64,000 nucleotides of DNA, taken from JALCRY01 sp050946575. GTDB taxonomy: Bacteria > Bacillota > Clostridia > Peptostreptococcales > Anaerovoracaceae. The notes beneath the pieces are model-generated. The model made no database searches. It saw only the letters and a program-made list of their open reading frames with translations, and was not told the origin of the DNA. Each line of letters opens with the position of its first letter. Position 1 is the first letter of the stretch. This document shows positions 32,657-41,442 of the stretch, in pieces. The stretch spans positions 1-64,000 of the forward strand of contig JBMNVB010000006.1 in NCBI GenBank assembly GCA_050946575.1, given 5' to 3'. The position numbers were made by a program, and so were the translations under genes.

Positions 32657-33994
32657 CTACCGCTTATTGGACTTTTTCCAGATACCGAGTTCTTCGGCGC
32701 TTTTTATAAGGTCCTCCCTGAAATCCGGGTCCGCGATCGAGATGAGGTCTTCTACTCTTTCCCAGTTCGTCTTTCCCGCAAGGTTTATTATACCATATTC
32801 GGTCGCCAGATAAAATCCCTGACTCCTCGGATCCGTAACGATATCGCCGTTGAATTTCGGGACGATGCGCGAATGCTTCACGCCCTTTTTGTCCACGAAC
32901 GCGGCCGTCATGGCAATGAAATTCTTTCCGCCCTTCGAGTCGTAGGCGCCCGTCAGGAAGTCGAGCTGGCCGCCCGATCCGCTGATATGTCTCGTACCCA
33001 CACTCTCCGCGCATGTCTGACCGAACAGATCGACAGAGATCGCACCGTTTATGGCGATGAAATTATCGATCTGCGCGATGACCGCCGGCGAATTCACGTA
33101 GCTTATCGGCATTGTCATCATCGAAGGATTGTGATCGATCAGATCGAAAAGCTTCTGCGTACCGAGCGCGCATCCGAAGACGCTTTTGCCTCTGTTCACA
33201 GTCTTCTCCGAGTTCGTGATCTTGCCCGCCTTTATCATGTCGACATAGGCGTCGCCCATCATCTCCGTATGGATGCCGAGGTTCCTGAGATCCGATTCGG
33301 CAATGCTTTTTCCGACCGAATACGGGAGTCCGCCGATCCCGAGCTGCAGTGTGGCCCCGTCCACCATGTTCTCCATGATGAATCCGGCGATCTTCTTGTC
33401 CTCTTCCGTCGGTTCCGCCGAAGGGAGCTGCGAGACAGGTCCGTGAGGACCCTCCACGACAGCGTCGGCCTTCGAGATATGTATCGCATCTCCTTCACCC
33501 GTATTTACATACGGCAGGTTCTCGTTCACTTCGAGGATGATCCTGTCCGCCGCTTCGAGGAACGCGTCCGTCGCGCCGTTTATGCCGGATATGTTGAAAT
33601 ATCCGTGCTTGTCCATCGGCGTGACGCTGATGATCGCGACGTCTACCTTCGCATATCCGCGTTCATAGTAGCTCGGCAGGTTCCTGAACGTCATCGGGCA
33701 GAAAACGACCTTGCCTTCCTTATAGTATTTTCTTTCGATTCCGGAGCAGAACCAGCTGTAGTACGTGAATGATTCCATTTCCGGATCCTGTTCGATGACC
33801 TGGATCTTATCCATGGCCAGGTATCCGCGGACCTTCACGTCCTTCAGCTCGCCCTTTCTCTGAGCCAGAGCGCTGTCAAGGATGGTCGGCATCTGGTATG
33901 CCATGCCGAAATCCACCCAGTCTCCGTCTTTCACGAGCTCTACGGCCTTTTCCGGTGTAGTCAGTTTCTGCTTGTATTCGTCGTAAAAACTCAT
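32657..33994 (-). CDS. butyryl-CoA:acetate CoA-transferase family enzyme
   Basis: 445 residues, acetyl-CoA hydrolase/transferase family. The probable catalytic glutamate is Glu244 in GIHTEMMGDA. The But/4-hydroxybutyrate-CoA-transferase signature GSGGQLDFLTGAYDSKGG (about 347-364) and LQLGIGGLPYSVG (about 216-228) are clear. It would transfer CoA from an acyl-CoA, butyryl-CoA being the best-known case, to acetate. Substrate assignment within the family is uncertain from sequence. It lies 20 bp after the PFOR gene, likely co-transcribed, linking pyruvate oxidation and acyl-CoA end products. Confidence 0.82.
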   Translation of the reverse strand: MSFYDEYKQKLTTPEKAVELVKDGDWVDFGMAYQMPTILDSALAQRKGELKDVKVRGYLAMDKIQVIEQDPEMESFTYYSWFCSGIERKYYKEGKVVFCPMTFRNLPSYYERGYAKVDVAIISVTPMDKHGYFNISGINGATDAFLEAADRIILEVNENLPYVNTGEGDAIHISKADAVVEGPHGPVSQLPSAEPTEEDKKIAGFIMENMVDGATLQLGIGGLPYSVGKSIAESDLRNLGIHTEMMGDAYVDMIKAGKITNSEKTVNRGKSVFGCALGTQKLFDLIDHNPSMMTMPISYVNSPAVIAQIDNFIAINGAISVDLFGQTCAESVGTRHISGSGGQLDFLTGAYDSKGGKNFIAMTAAFVDKKGVKHSRIVPKFNGDIVTDPRSQGFYLATEYGIINLAGKTNWERVEDLISIADPDFREDLIKSAEELGIWKKSNKR

Positions 33995-34014
33995 TTTCTC
34001 AAACTCCTTCTTCC

Positions 34015-37000
34015 CTATTTCTCTGCCAGTTTTTCGTAATGCTCGTATTCGCTCTTCGCGTGCTCTTCAGCCTTGTCGAACAGTACCTTCGCATTCTCCG
34101 GGAATGTTCTGTCGAGTGCCGAGTATCTTACCTCGCCTCTCAGGAACGTCTTGAGATCCTTGACAGGCTTCTTGGAGTCGAGCACGAATTCCTTCGTCTC
34201 AGGATAGTATCTGTAAAGCGGCCAGTAACCGGCTTCAACAGCATCCTTCATCTCGGCCTGAGAATCTCTCATGCCCTTCTTCAGTCCGTGCGTGATGCAT
34301 GGCGTGTACGCGATGATCAGCGACGGTCCCTTATGGTCTACGGCTTCCTTCATAGCCTTCATGAGCTGGTTCGGATCCGCACCCATCGCCACCGACGCGA
34401 TGTAGATATTATCGTAAGCCATCATCAGCATTCCGAGATTCTTCTTGTTCGTCTTCTTTCCGGAAGCCTGGAACTGAGCGACAGCTCCTATCGGAGTAGC
34501 CTTCGACGACTGTCCGCCCGTGTTCGAATATACTTCGTTATCGAGCAGCAGCACGTTCACGTCTTCGCCCATCGCGAATACGTGGTCGAGTCCGCCGTAT
34601 CCGATATCGTAAGCCCATCCGTCGCCGCCGACCATCCACATGGTCTTCTTCGACAGCTGGTTCTTCTCGTCGAGGATCATCTTTACGAGTTCGCCCGCTC
34701 TTCCGCTCTCATTCGCGTCGCGCAGCTCTGCGATGAACTTCTCCGATGCAGGCATGGAAGCATCAATGTCGTCGAACGTGTCTATCCATTCCTGCGCCGC
34801 CTTCGCGAGTGCGGAATTTCCGTCGATGAGCCCCATGAGCTCTTCAACGTGCATCTTCACGAGCAGTCTCTGCTGCGTCACGGCGAGGCACATTCCGTAG
34901 CTGAATTCTGCGTTGTTCTCGAACAGGGAGTTCGACCACGCCGGGCCTCTTCCTTCCTTGTTCTTGCAGTAAGGCATGCATGGCATCGCGGATCCCCACG
35001 CCTGCGTGCAGCCCGTCGCGTTCGCGATGTAGGCTCTGTCGCCGTACATCTGAGTGAGCAGCTTGACATAAGGTGTTTCGCCGCATCCCGCGCATGCGCC
35101 CGAGAACTCGAGCAGCGGCTGCTTGAACTGCGAACCCTTCACTGTATACTTGCTCATCGGCTCCTTGTCCGACAGATTCAGAGCGTACTTCCAGTTCGTC
35201 TGATCCTTCGATACGTCGTGCGCCGGCACCATCTTCAGAGCCGTTCCGGATTTCGGACACGACTGTACGCAGTTCTCGCAGCTCGTGCAGTCGAGCGTGC
35301 TGACCTGGATCGAGAACTTGAGTCCCGCAAGATCCTTGCCCTTTGCGTCGGCCATCGCGAATCCTTCCGGAGCGTCCGCGGCTTCCTTCTCATCGAGCAG
35401 GAACGGTCTTATTACAGCGTGCGGGCAGACGAACGAGCAGCGGTTGCACTGGATGCATTCTTCGCTGTTCCATACAGGAAGCGCCGTGGCAATGCCGCGC
35501 TTCTCATAAGCGGATGTCCCGAGCGGCATAGTTCCGTCCTTCATGTCCACGAACTTGCTTACCGGGAGGTCGTCGCCCTTCTGAGCGTTGACCGGTCTCA
35601 GGATGTCTCTGATCCAGGCCGGAACGTCCTCATCCGCCTTTTCCTCTTCAGCGCCGAGCGACTTCCACGAATCCGGAACGTCTACCTTGACGACATTGTC
35701 AATGCCGGCGTCCACGGCTTCCTGGTTCATCCTTACGATCTCGTCTCCCTTGGCGTCATATGTCTTCTTCACGAATTTCTTCATCAGATCGACGGCCTGC
35801 TCGATCGGAATGATCTTCGCGAGCTTGAAGAACGCGGCCTGGAGCACCATGTTCGGGTGGTTTCCGAGTCCGATCCTCTGCGCTTCGCTGTTCGCGTCGA
35901 TGATATAGAAATCGATGTCGTTATCGGCAATGTACTTCTTCACGTGATCCGGGATATTCTGCTCGAGCTCATCAACGCCCCACTCGCAGTTGAGGAGGAA
36001 CGTGCCGCCCGGCTTTATCTCTTCCACGATATCGTACTGTTTCAGATATGTCTGGTTATGGCACGCAACGAAATCCGCTTCCTTTACAACGTACTCTGAA
36101 AGGATCGGTTCGTGTCCGAATCTCAGGTGAGATTTCGTGATGCCGAATGATTTCTTCGTATCATACTCGAAGTAAGCCTGGCAGTACATGTCCGTGCTTT
36201 CTCCGATGATCTTTATGGAGTTCTTGTTAGCTCCCACAGTACCGTCGGAACCGAGGCCCCAGAACTTGCAGCTTGTCGTGCCTTCAGGCTCAACGTGCAG
36301 CGCCGGTCCTCTCTCGAGTGATTTGTGCGTCACATCGTCAACGATGCCGATCGTGAAATCGTCTTTCGGATCCGCCTCGTCGAGGTTGTCGAATACGGCC
36401 TTGATGTCAGCCGGTCTCGTATCCTTTGTCGAAAGACCGTAGACGCCTCCGATGATGAACGGAGCGTCACTGTCGTTCGCGTAAGCGGAGCATACGTCTT
36501 CGTACATCGGCTGCCCGATCGTTCCGAATTCTCTTACTCTGTCGAGTACCGCTATCTTCTTTACTGTTTTCGGTATGTATTTCAGGAAATGTTTGACCGA
36601 GAAAGGTCTGTACAGATGCACCTGCAGATATCCGACCTTTTCGCCCTTCGCCGTCATGGCGTCCACGACCTGTCTGATCGTTCCGCTGACGGAGCCCATG
36701 GCTACGATGATCTTTTCCGCGTCAGGTGCGCCGTAATAGTTGAACAGATGATATTCTCTTCCCGTGATCTCACTCATCTTTTCCATGTATTCCTCAACGA
36801 TGTCCGGGAACGCATCGTAATCCGCATTATTTGTCTCTCTGATCTGGAAGTAGACATCCGGATTCTCTACTGTGGATCTCATGCACGGATCTTCCGGATT
36901 TATCGCGCGGTCTCTGAACGCCTGGAGTTCTTTTCTGTCGACCAGCTTCGCGAAATCGTCGTAATCGATCGCTTCGATCTTCTGTACTTCGTGCGACGTT

Positions 37001-37527
37001 CTGAATCCGTCCATGAAGTGCATGACCGGGATGTGGCCCTTTATAGCTGAAAGGTGCGCTACGCCGGCGAGGTCCATTACTTCCTGGACGCTTCCCGTCG
37101 AGAGCATTCCCCAGCCCGTCTGGCGGCAGTTCATGACATCGGAGTGATCTCCGAATATCGAGAACGCGTGAGTCCCGATAGTTCTCGCGGCTACGTGGAG
37201 CACGCCCGGCAGTCTTTCGCCGGCGATCCTGTGCAGCGTCGGGATCATCAGCATCAGGCCCTGCGACGCCGTGAATGACGTGGCGAGAGCACCCGCTTCG
37301 AGACATCCGTGTACTACGCCCGAAGCTCCGGCTTCGGACTGCATCTCAACTATCCTTACAGGCTGTCCGAACATATTCTTTCTTCCGTTAGCCGACCACG
37401 TGTCTGTGATCTCCGCCATGGGAGAAGACGGCGTGATAGGGAAAATACCGGCCACCTCCGAAAAAGCATACGCAACATAAGCTGCCGCGGTATTTCCGTC
37501 TACGATCAGCGTTTTTTTATCACTCAT
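34015..37527 (-). CDS. nifJ: pyruvate:ferredoxin (flavodoxin) oxidoreductase
   Basis: 1170 residues from the ATG at 37527 (GGAGG 8 nt upstream); the in-frame extension to 37638 overlaps the promoter and is not used. Single-chain PFOR. Domain I has PITPSSPMAE and EMQSEAGASG near the N-terminus; then the gamma-like domain; a ferredoxin insert with two 4Fe-4S sets (CIQCNRCSFVCPHAV and CTSCENCVQSCPKSG); and a TPP domain with CAGCGETPY and GGDGWAYDIGYGG. It oxidises pyruvate to acetyl-CoA and CO2, reducing ferredoxin. A promoter (TTGAAA-17-TAAAAT) lies near 37615-37643. Confidence 0.97.
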   Translation of the reverse strand: MSDKKTLIVDGNTAAAYVAYAFSEVAGIFPITPSSPMAEITDTWSANGRKNMFGQPVRIVEMQSEAGASGVVHGCLEAGALATSFTASQGLMLMIPTLHRIAGERLPGVLHVAARTIGTHAFSIFGDHSDVMNCRQTGWGMLSTGSVQEVMDLAGVAHLSAIKGHIPVMHFMDGFRTSHEVQKIEAIDYDDFAKLVDRKELQAFRDRAINPEDPCMRSTVENPDVYFQIRETNNADYDAFPDIVEEYMEKMSEITGREYHLFNYYGAPDAEKIIVAMGSVSGTIRQVVDAMTAKGEKVGYLQVHLYRPFSVKHFLKYIPKTVKKIAVLDRVREFGTIGQPMYEDVCSAYANDSDAPFIIGGVYGLSTKDTRPADIKAVFDNLDEADPKDDFTIGIVDDVTHKSLERGPALHVEPEGTTSCKFWGLGSDGTVGANKNSIKIIGESTDMYCQAYFEYDTKKSFGITKSHLRFGHEPILSEYVVKEADFVACHNQTYLKQYDIVEEIKPGGTFLLNCEWGVDELEQNIPDHVKKYIADNDIDFYIIDANSEAQRIGLGNHPNMVLQAAFFKLAKIIPIEQAVDLMKKFVKKTYDAKGDEIVRMNQEAVDAGIDNVVKVDVPDSWKSLGAEEEKADEDVPAWIRDILRPVNAQKGDDLPVSKFVDMKDGTMPLGTSAYEKRGIATALPVWNSEECIQCNRCSFVCPHAVIRPFLLDEKEAADAPEGFAMADAKGKDLAGLKFSIQVSTLDCTSCENCVQSCPKSGTALKMVPAHDVSKDQTNWKYALNLSDKEPMSKYTVKGSQFKQPLLEFSGACAGCGETPYVKLLTQMYGDRAYIANATGCTQAWGSAMPCMPYCKNKEGRGPAWSNSLFENNAEFSYGMCLAVTQQRLLVKMHVEELMGLIDGNSALAKAAQEWIDTFDDIDASMPASEKFIAELRDANESGRAGELVKMILDEKNQLSKKTMWMVGGDGWAYDIGYGGLDHVFAMGEDVNVLLLDNEVYSNTGGQSSKATPIGAVAQFQASGKKTNKKNLGMLMMAYDNIYIASVAMGADPNQLMKAMKEAVDHKGPSLIIAYTPCITHGLKKGMRDSQAEMKDAVEAGYWPLYRYYPETKEFVLDSKKPVKDLKTFLRGEVRYSALDRTFPENAKVLFDKAEEHAKSEYEHYEKLAEK

Positions 37528-37775
37528 ATTCTGTTCCTCCGTGATTATGAAAAATACAGGGTAGAAAATTATTCTGCCCCCGGGAGCCCCCCGGGAACAT
37601 GTCGAGTATATTTTATAACGGACCGCATTTATTTTCAAACCGCCTGAATTTTCATGCTATGAAATTAAAGAGGACAAATTTTCGTGAGAGTGGAAATTCG
37701 GCCAAAAAAAGCAATAAAACACCCGCAAACTGGAAAAATTCACGGGCGCAAAAACTTTTTTCTATTTTCACGAAA

Positions 37776-38663
37776 CTATTTGTTCTGATTTCCGAACACT
37801 TTCTCGTTCAGCGCCTTTCCTGCCGGCGTTGCGGCAAGGCCGCCCAGCGCGGTCTCTTTAAGCGCGGCGGGAAGTGAGTCTCCGATGTGCTTCATCGCGA
37901 GTATCACGTCATCTGCGGGGATCCTGCTTTTCACCCCCGCGAGCGCCATCTCGGCCGCGCACAGCGCGTTCGCCGTGCAGCCGGCATTGCGCTTTATACA
38001 CGGTATCTCGACCAGCCCGGCCACCGGGTCGCATACGAGTCCCAGGATGTTTTTGAGCGCTATCGCCGCGGCGTCCGCCGCCATTTCAGGTGTCCCGCCC
38101 GCGCATTCAGTAAGCGCGGCCGCCGCCATGGCGGACGCGGAGCCGCATTCGGCCTGACATCCTCCGCCCGCTCCCGCGAGGCAGGCTTTATTATTTATCA
38201 CCATCCCGAACGCCGCCGCAGTGAACATCGACATCACTACCGTTTCATCCGGCGCGCCGTATTCTTCCTGATACGCTATCAGCGTACCGGGCATGATACC
38301 GCACGACCCCGCCGTGGGCGCGGCAACGATCCTTCCCATGGAGGCGTTGAACTCCGCGACAGCGACTGCCTTCGCTATCGCTTTCGAGAACAGTCCCCCG
38401 CAGAGGGACTTCCCGCTTTCCGCCGCCTGCTTCAGCAGATACGCGTCTCCGCCGGTAAGACCGCTCGTCGACCGGATGCCGGCACTGCTGCCTTCTTCGG
38501 CGGATTCCTTCATTATCTTATAGTCGCGCGCCATAGTATCGTACAGCTCGCTCCTGCTCTTTTCCATTTCATCGGCCTGATCTCTTATTACGATCTCGGA
38601 TATGGCCGTGTTTTCCGCGTTTGCGGCGTCGACGAGCTCAAGCACAGTCTGATATTTCAGCAT
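37776..38663 (-). CDS. sdaAA: L-serine dehydratase, iron-sulfur dependent, alpha subunit
   Basis: 295 residues. The alpha chain holds the oxygen-sensitive 4Fe-4S cluster; conserved cysteines appear in SCGIMPGTL, CLAGAGGGCQAECGSASA and the PCIKRNAGC segment. It deaminates serine to pyruvate and ammonia. The partner beta subunit is directly upstream, 12 bp away. Last gene of a long minus-strand run starting at the CYTH gene. No clear intrinsic terminator follows, only a weak CCCG/CGGG stem near 37717-37745. Confidence 0.95.
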   Translation of the reverse strand: MLKYQTVLELVDAANAENTAISEIVIRDQADEMEKSRSELYDTMARDYKIMKESAEEGSSAGIRSTSGLTGGDAYLLKQAAESGKSLCGGLFSKAIAKAVAVAEFNASMGRIVAAPTAGSCGIMPGTLIAYQEEYGAPDETVVMSMFTAAAFGMVINNKACLAGAGGGCQAECGSASAMAAAALTECAGGTPEMAADAAAIALKNILGLVCDPVAGLVEIPCIKRNAGCTANALCAAEMALAGVKSRIPADDVILAMKHIGDSLPAALKETALGGLAATPAGKALNEKVFGNQNK

Positions 38664-38675
38664 ACAGTTCCCTCC

Positions 38676-39335
38676 TTACAGCGGCGTGATCAGAACGACC
38701 GACATCACGTTCTCGAGCGACTCGAGCTCGCCTGTGATCCTCTCCGCGATGCTCCCGTCGCACTGGATCGTCATGACAGCGGTCCCGCCCTTTCCGTCCC
38801 GGTTCAGCGTGAAGTCGAAAATGTTCATGCCTTCATCCGCCATTATCGCGGTGACCTTCGCGATCATTCCGGGAATGTCTCTGTGCACTACTATCAATGT
38901 CGGAAACTGGCCGCTGATCGATACTTTCAGTCCGTTTATCTCGTTTACGAGTATGTTCCCGCCGCCTACGGACGCCGCCTGCATCACGAGCTTCCTGCCG
39001 GAAGCGCCTTCAAGAGTGATGCGCGCGGTATTCGGATGGGCGTTCTCTATCTCGCCCGGCTCGAAGGCATAATCGATGCCCTGCTCTTTCGCAATTTCAA
39101 GACTGTGCCGTATCCGCTTATCGTCCGGCGTCATATCCATTATTCCGGCCATTATGGCCCTGTCCGTTCCGTGTCCCTTATACGTATACGCGAAAGACCC
39201 CGCGAGGAGTATCCTCGCCTTCACGGCGGGCTCTCCGAGCAGGTGCCTCGCCATGCGGCCTATCCTGGCCGCTCCTGCCGTATGAGAAGAACTCGGGCCG
39301 ATCATGACCGGCCCGATGATATCAAAAACATTCAA
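38676..39335 (-). CDS. sdaAB: L-serine dehydratase, iron-sulfur dependent, beta subunit
   Basis: 219 residues: N-terminal serine-dehydratase beta domain (FDIIGPVMIGPSSSHTAGAA, about 4-23) and a C-terminal ACT domain (TLIVVHRDIPGMIAKVTAIM, about 147-166) that probably binds serine. The apparent start codon is TTG at 39335, one base after the pduL stop, with GGAG distant, so translation likely depends on coupling. Forms the SdaAA-SdaAB heteromer feeding pyruvate to PFOR. Confidence 0.94.
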   Translation of the reverse strand: MNVFDIIGPVMIGPSSSHTAGAARIGRMARHLLGEPAVKARILLAGSFAYTYKGHGTDRAIMAGIMDMTPDDKRIRHSLEIAKEQGIDYAFEPGEIENAHPNTARITLEGASGRKLVMQAASVGGGNILVNEINGLKVSISGQFPTLIVVHRDIPGMIAKVTAIMADEGMNIFDFTLNRDGKGGTAVMTIQCDGSIAERITGELESLENVMSVVLITPL

Positions 39336-39336
39336 T

Positions 39337-39909
39337 TTACTCTACGATTTCTCCTATTGTATCCGGCGTGCATCCCGCTGCGTTGCCCTCATCAGTATCG
39401 ATGTGGATCTCTCTTTCGTGAGTGTCGCCCGCTCTTACTACTACCTGGTCGAACACGAGAGCTCTGTCACCGTTTATCTTGATCTTAACTACGTCGTGAT
39501 CCTTCACGCCGGCTTCCTTCGCCTGCTCTGTCGACAGGTGGATGTGTCTCTGCGCAATGATGACGCCGCGCTCGAGCTCGATCTCGCCCTTCGGTCCGAT
39601 GATTTTGCAACCCGGAGTATTGTCCAGATGTCCCGACTCTCTCAGCGGAGCGTCAATGCCGATCGTCCTGGCGTCTGTCATCGCGAGCTCTACCTGTGTC
39701 TCTTTCCTTACCGGTCCGAGCACTCTCACGCCGTTCAGCGTCCTCTTCGGTCCGACAATGTCGACTTTCTCTTCACATGCGAACTGTCCCGGCTGCCCCA
39801 GAGGCTTCCTCGGTGTCAGCTCATAGCCCTCTCCGAAAAGCGTCTCGAGATCTTTCTGTGAAAGATGAAGATGTTTGTTTGAAATTCCTACTTTTGCTGT
39901 GTAGCCCAT
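39337..39909 (-). CDS. pduL: PduL-type phosphate acyltransferase, not microcompartment-targeted
   Basis: 190 residues from the ATG at 39909 (AGGAGG 6 nt upstream). Two beta-barrel PduL domains carry the zinc-binding histidine motifs VGISNKHLHLS (about 7-17) and VIIAQRHIHLS, plus HEREIHIDTDE near the end. It exchanges acyl-CoA and acyl-phosphate. The N-terminus goes straight into the barrel: the amphipathic encapsulation peptide of microcompartment PduL is missing, and no shell-protein genes are present. It likely acts as a cytosolic phosphotransacetylase beside serine dehydratase. Confidence 0.92.
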   Translation of the reverse strand: MGYTAKVGISNKHLHLSQKDLETLFGEGYELTPRKPLGQPGQFACEEKVDIVGPKRTLNGVRVLGPVRKETQVELAMTDARTIGIDAPLRESGHLDNTPGCKIIGPKGEIELERGVIIAQRHIHLSTEQAKEAGVKDHDVVKIKINGDRALVFDQVVVRAGDTHEREIHIDTDEGNAAGCTPDTIGEIVE

Positions 39910-39963
39910 TTTTTCCTCCTGGTTCGTCTGATATTTTTCGTAACGCATCAATGCGCTGTAAAC

Positions 39964-40491
39964 TTATTCACTGAGGTAGCTGATATACGGAAGCTGTCTG
40001 TACTTCTGATTCGCATCGAGTCCGTATCCGACGATGAAAACGTCCGGGACTTCGAAGCCTACATAATCAGCGTTTATGTCGATCTTCCTCCCCTCCGGCT
40101 TGTCGAGCATGCAGCAGATGCTGACGCTCTTCGTGCCTCTGTTGGCGAGGTATTTCTTCAGATACGCGAGTGTGGTGCCGGAATCGACAATGTCTTCCAC
40201 TATGATCACGTTCTTGCCCTTTATATCATAATCAAGGTCCTTGTTTATCTTTACTACTCCGGAGCTTTTCGTCGCCGCCCCGTAACTGCTGCAGGCCATG
40301 AAGTCGATCTCCACGTCGAGATGTATATTCTTCATGAGATCCACCATCCACGGCACTGCGCCTTTCAGGATCCCGACGAGCAGCACGCTGTCCCCCTCGA
40401 AATCCCTGTCGATCTGCGCGCCGATCTCCTCCGCGCGCTTTCTGATCTGTTCTTCGGTGATCATGACCTTGCCGATAACGCTTTTATCCAT
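39964..40491 (-). CDS. hpt: hypoxanthine phosphoribosyltransferase
   Basis: 175 residues from the ATG at 40491, preceded by GGAGGACAGG; the longer frame to 40545 has no ribosome site. PRPP-binding loop VIIVEDIVDSGTTLAYL (about 95-111), and the flexible-loop SSYGAATKSSG (about 68-78). Salvages hypoxanthine and guanine to IMP and GMP. Overlaps the DUF1232 gene by 8 bp and precedes pduL by 54 bp. That gap contains a CGCATTGATGCG hairpin with the over-represented octamer. Confidence 0.95.
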   Translation of the reverse strand: MDKSVIGKVMITEEQIRKRAEEIGAQIDRDFEGDSVLLVGILKGAVPWMVDLMKNIHLDVEIDFMACSSYGAATKSSGVVKINKDLDYDIKGKNVIIVEDIVDSGTTLAYLKKYLANRGTKSVSICCMLDKPEGRKIDINADYVGFEVPDVFIVGYGLDANQKYRQLPYISYLSE

Positions 40492-40852
40492 CCTGTCCTC
40501 CGTCCTGTCTGCCGTCTTCGCGTTCACTTTCCTCTTCACCGTCATATTTTACATCAAAATCCACTGCATTGATAGTATCACTGCCCGCAAATTTTTTCGA
40601 ATAGTCCGTTGTTCTCTCTCCGAACCAGTAAGTATCGAGCGTGTCGCGCAGATGCCACAGGATCCAGATCCAGAGCAGGATGTCGCTGATTATGCCGAAC
40701 GGCTGGGCGATCTGCACGAGCGGGAACAGCACGTAGATGATCCCGAACACGACGAGCACTTTTTTGCGCTTCGGAACAGAGCGGTCCGCCATCATGAAAC
40801 GTATCGCCTTGAGTCTTCTTATCAGCACCCTCCACGCGATGTTGAACTGCAT
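40484..40852 (-). CDS. DUF1232 (YkvA-like) small membrane protein
   Basis: 122 residues. Basic N-terminus, then one or two membrane segments. VLVVFGIIYVLFPLVQIAQP and the following ISDILLWIWILWHL match the DUF1232 pattern (segment, P, D, second segment). The charged tail DGEEESEREDGRQDGGQDG is low-complexity and probably disordered. Function unknown. It sits 2 bp after engB and overlaps hpt, so it is embedded in the run. Confidence 0.8.
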   Translation of the reverse strand: MQFNIAWRVLIRRLKAIRFMMADRSVPKRKKVLVVFGIIYVLFPLVQIAQPFGIISDILLWIWILWHLRDTLDTYWFGERTTDYSKKFAGSDTINAVDFDVKYDGEEESEREDGRQDGGQDG

Positions 40853-40854
40853 AT

Positions 40855-41442
40855 CTACTCCTGCAGGACTATCCTGCCTATCTCGTCCGTAAGCTCGCCC
40901 GCGCCTGTCTTTTTGAGCGCCGACACGGGGATTATTTTCGCGTCCCCCGCACCGAGTGTCACTCGTATGACATCGAGCGCCCTGTTTTTCTGATTGTTTG
41001 ACAGCTTGTCCGCCTTCGTCGCGACAATGAGCCCGTCAAGGCCGTAGTACTTCATGTAATCGTACATCTGAACGTCGAGAGCGGTCGGCTCATGACGTAT
41101 ATCCACGAGCAGCACGACTTTCCGCAGCGACTCCCTCGTGCGGAAATAGTCGTCCATCATCCTGCCCCAGTCCTCCGACATTGATTTGGACACTTTCGCG
41201 TATCCGTATCCCGGAAGATCCGCGATCCTGAACTGACCGTTTATTTCATAGAAATTTATCGTCCGCGTCTTGCCGGGACTGCTGCTCACTTTCGCGAGTT
41301 TCTTCCTGCCGGTGAGCAGATTCAGCAGCGACGATTTGCCGACGTTGGATTTCCCCGCGAACGCGATCTCCGGAAGATCGTCCGGAGGATACTGCCCGGG
41401 CCGCGCCGTCACCGCGACTATCTCTGCCGTCTTTATTTTCAT
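40855..41442 (-). CDS. engB: ribosome biogenesis GTP-binding protein EngB (YsxC)
   Basis: 195 residues. G1 FAGKSNVGKSSLLN (about 29-42), G3 DLPGYGYAKV (about 75-84), G4 ATKADKL (about 141-147). Essential TrmE-Era-EngA family GTPase for 50S assembly. Overlaps the lon stop by 4 bp (ATGA coupling), as in the conserved Firmicutes lon-engB pair. Confidence 0.97.
   Translation of the reverse strand: MKIKTAEIVAVTARPGQYPPDDLPEIAFAGKSNVGKSSLLNLLTGRKKLAKVSSSPGKTRTINFYEINGQFRIADLPGYGYAKVSKSMSEDWGRMMDDYFRTRESLRKVVLLVDIRHEPTALDVQMYDYMKYYGLDGLIVATKADKLSNNQKNRALDVIRVTLGAGDAKIIPVSALKKTGAGELTDEIGRIVLQE

Noticed and set aside
34039..36099. 686-codon open frame opposite nifJ
   Set aside because: Antisense shadow of a full-length PFOR gene; arginine/leucine-rich translation, no start signal, no recognisable domain.
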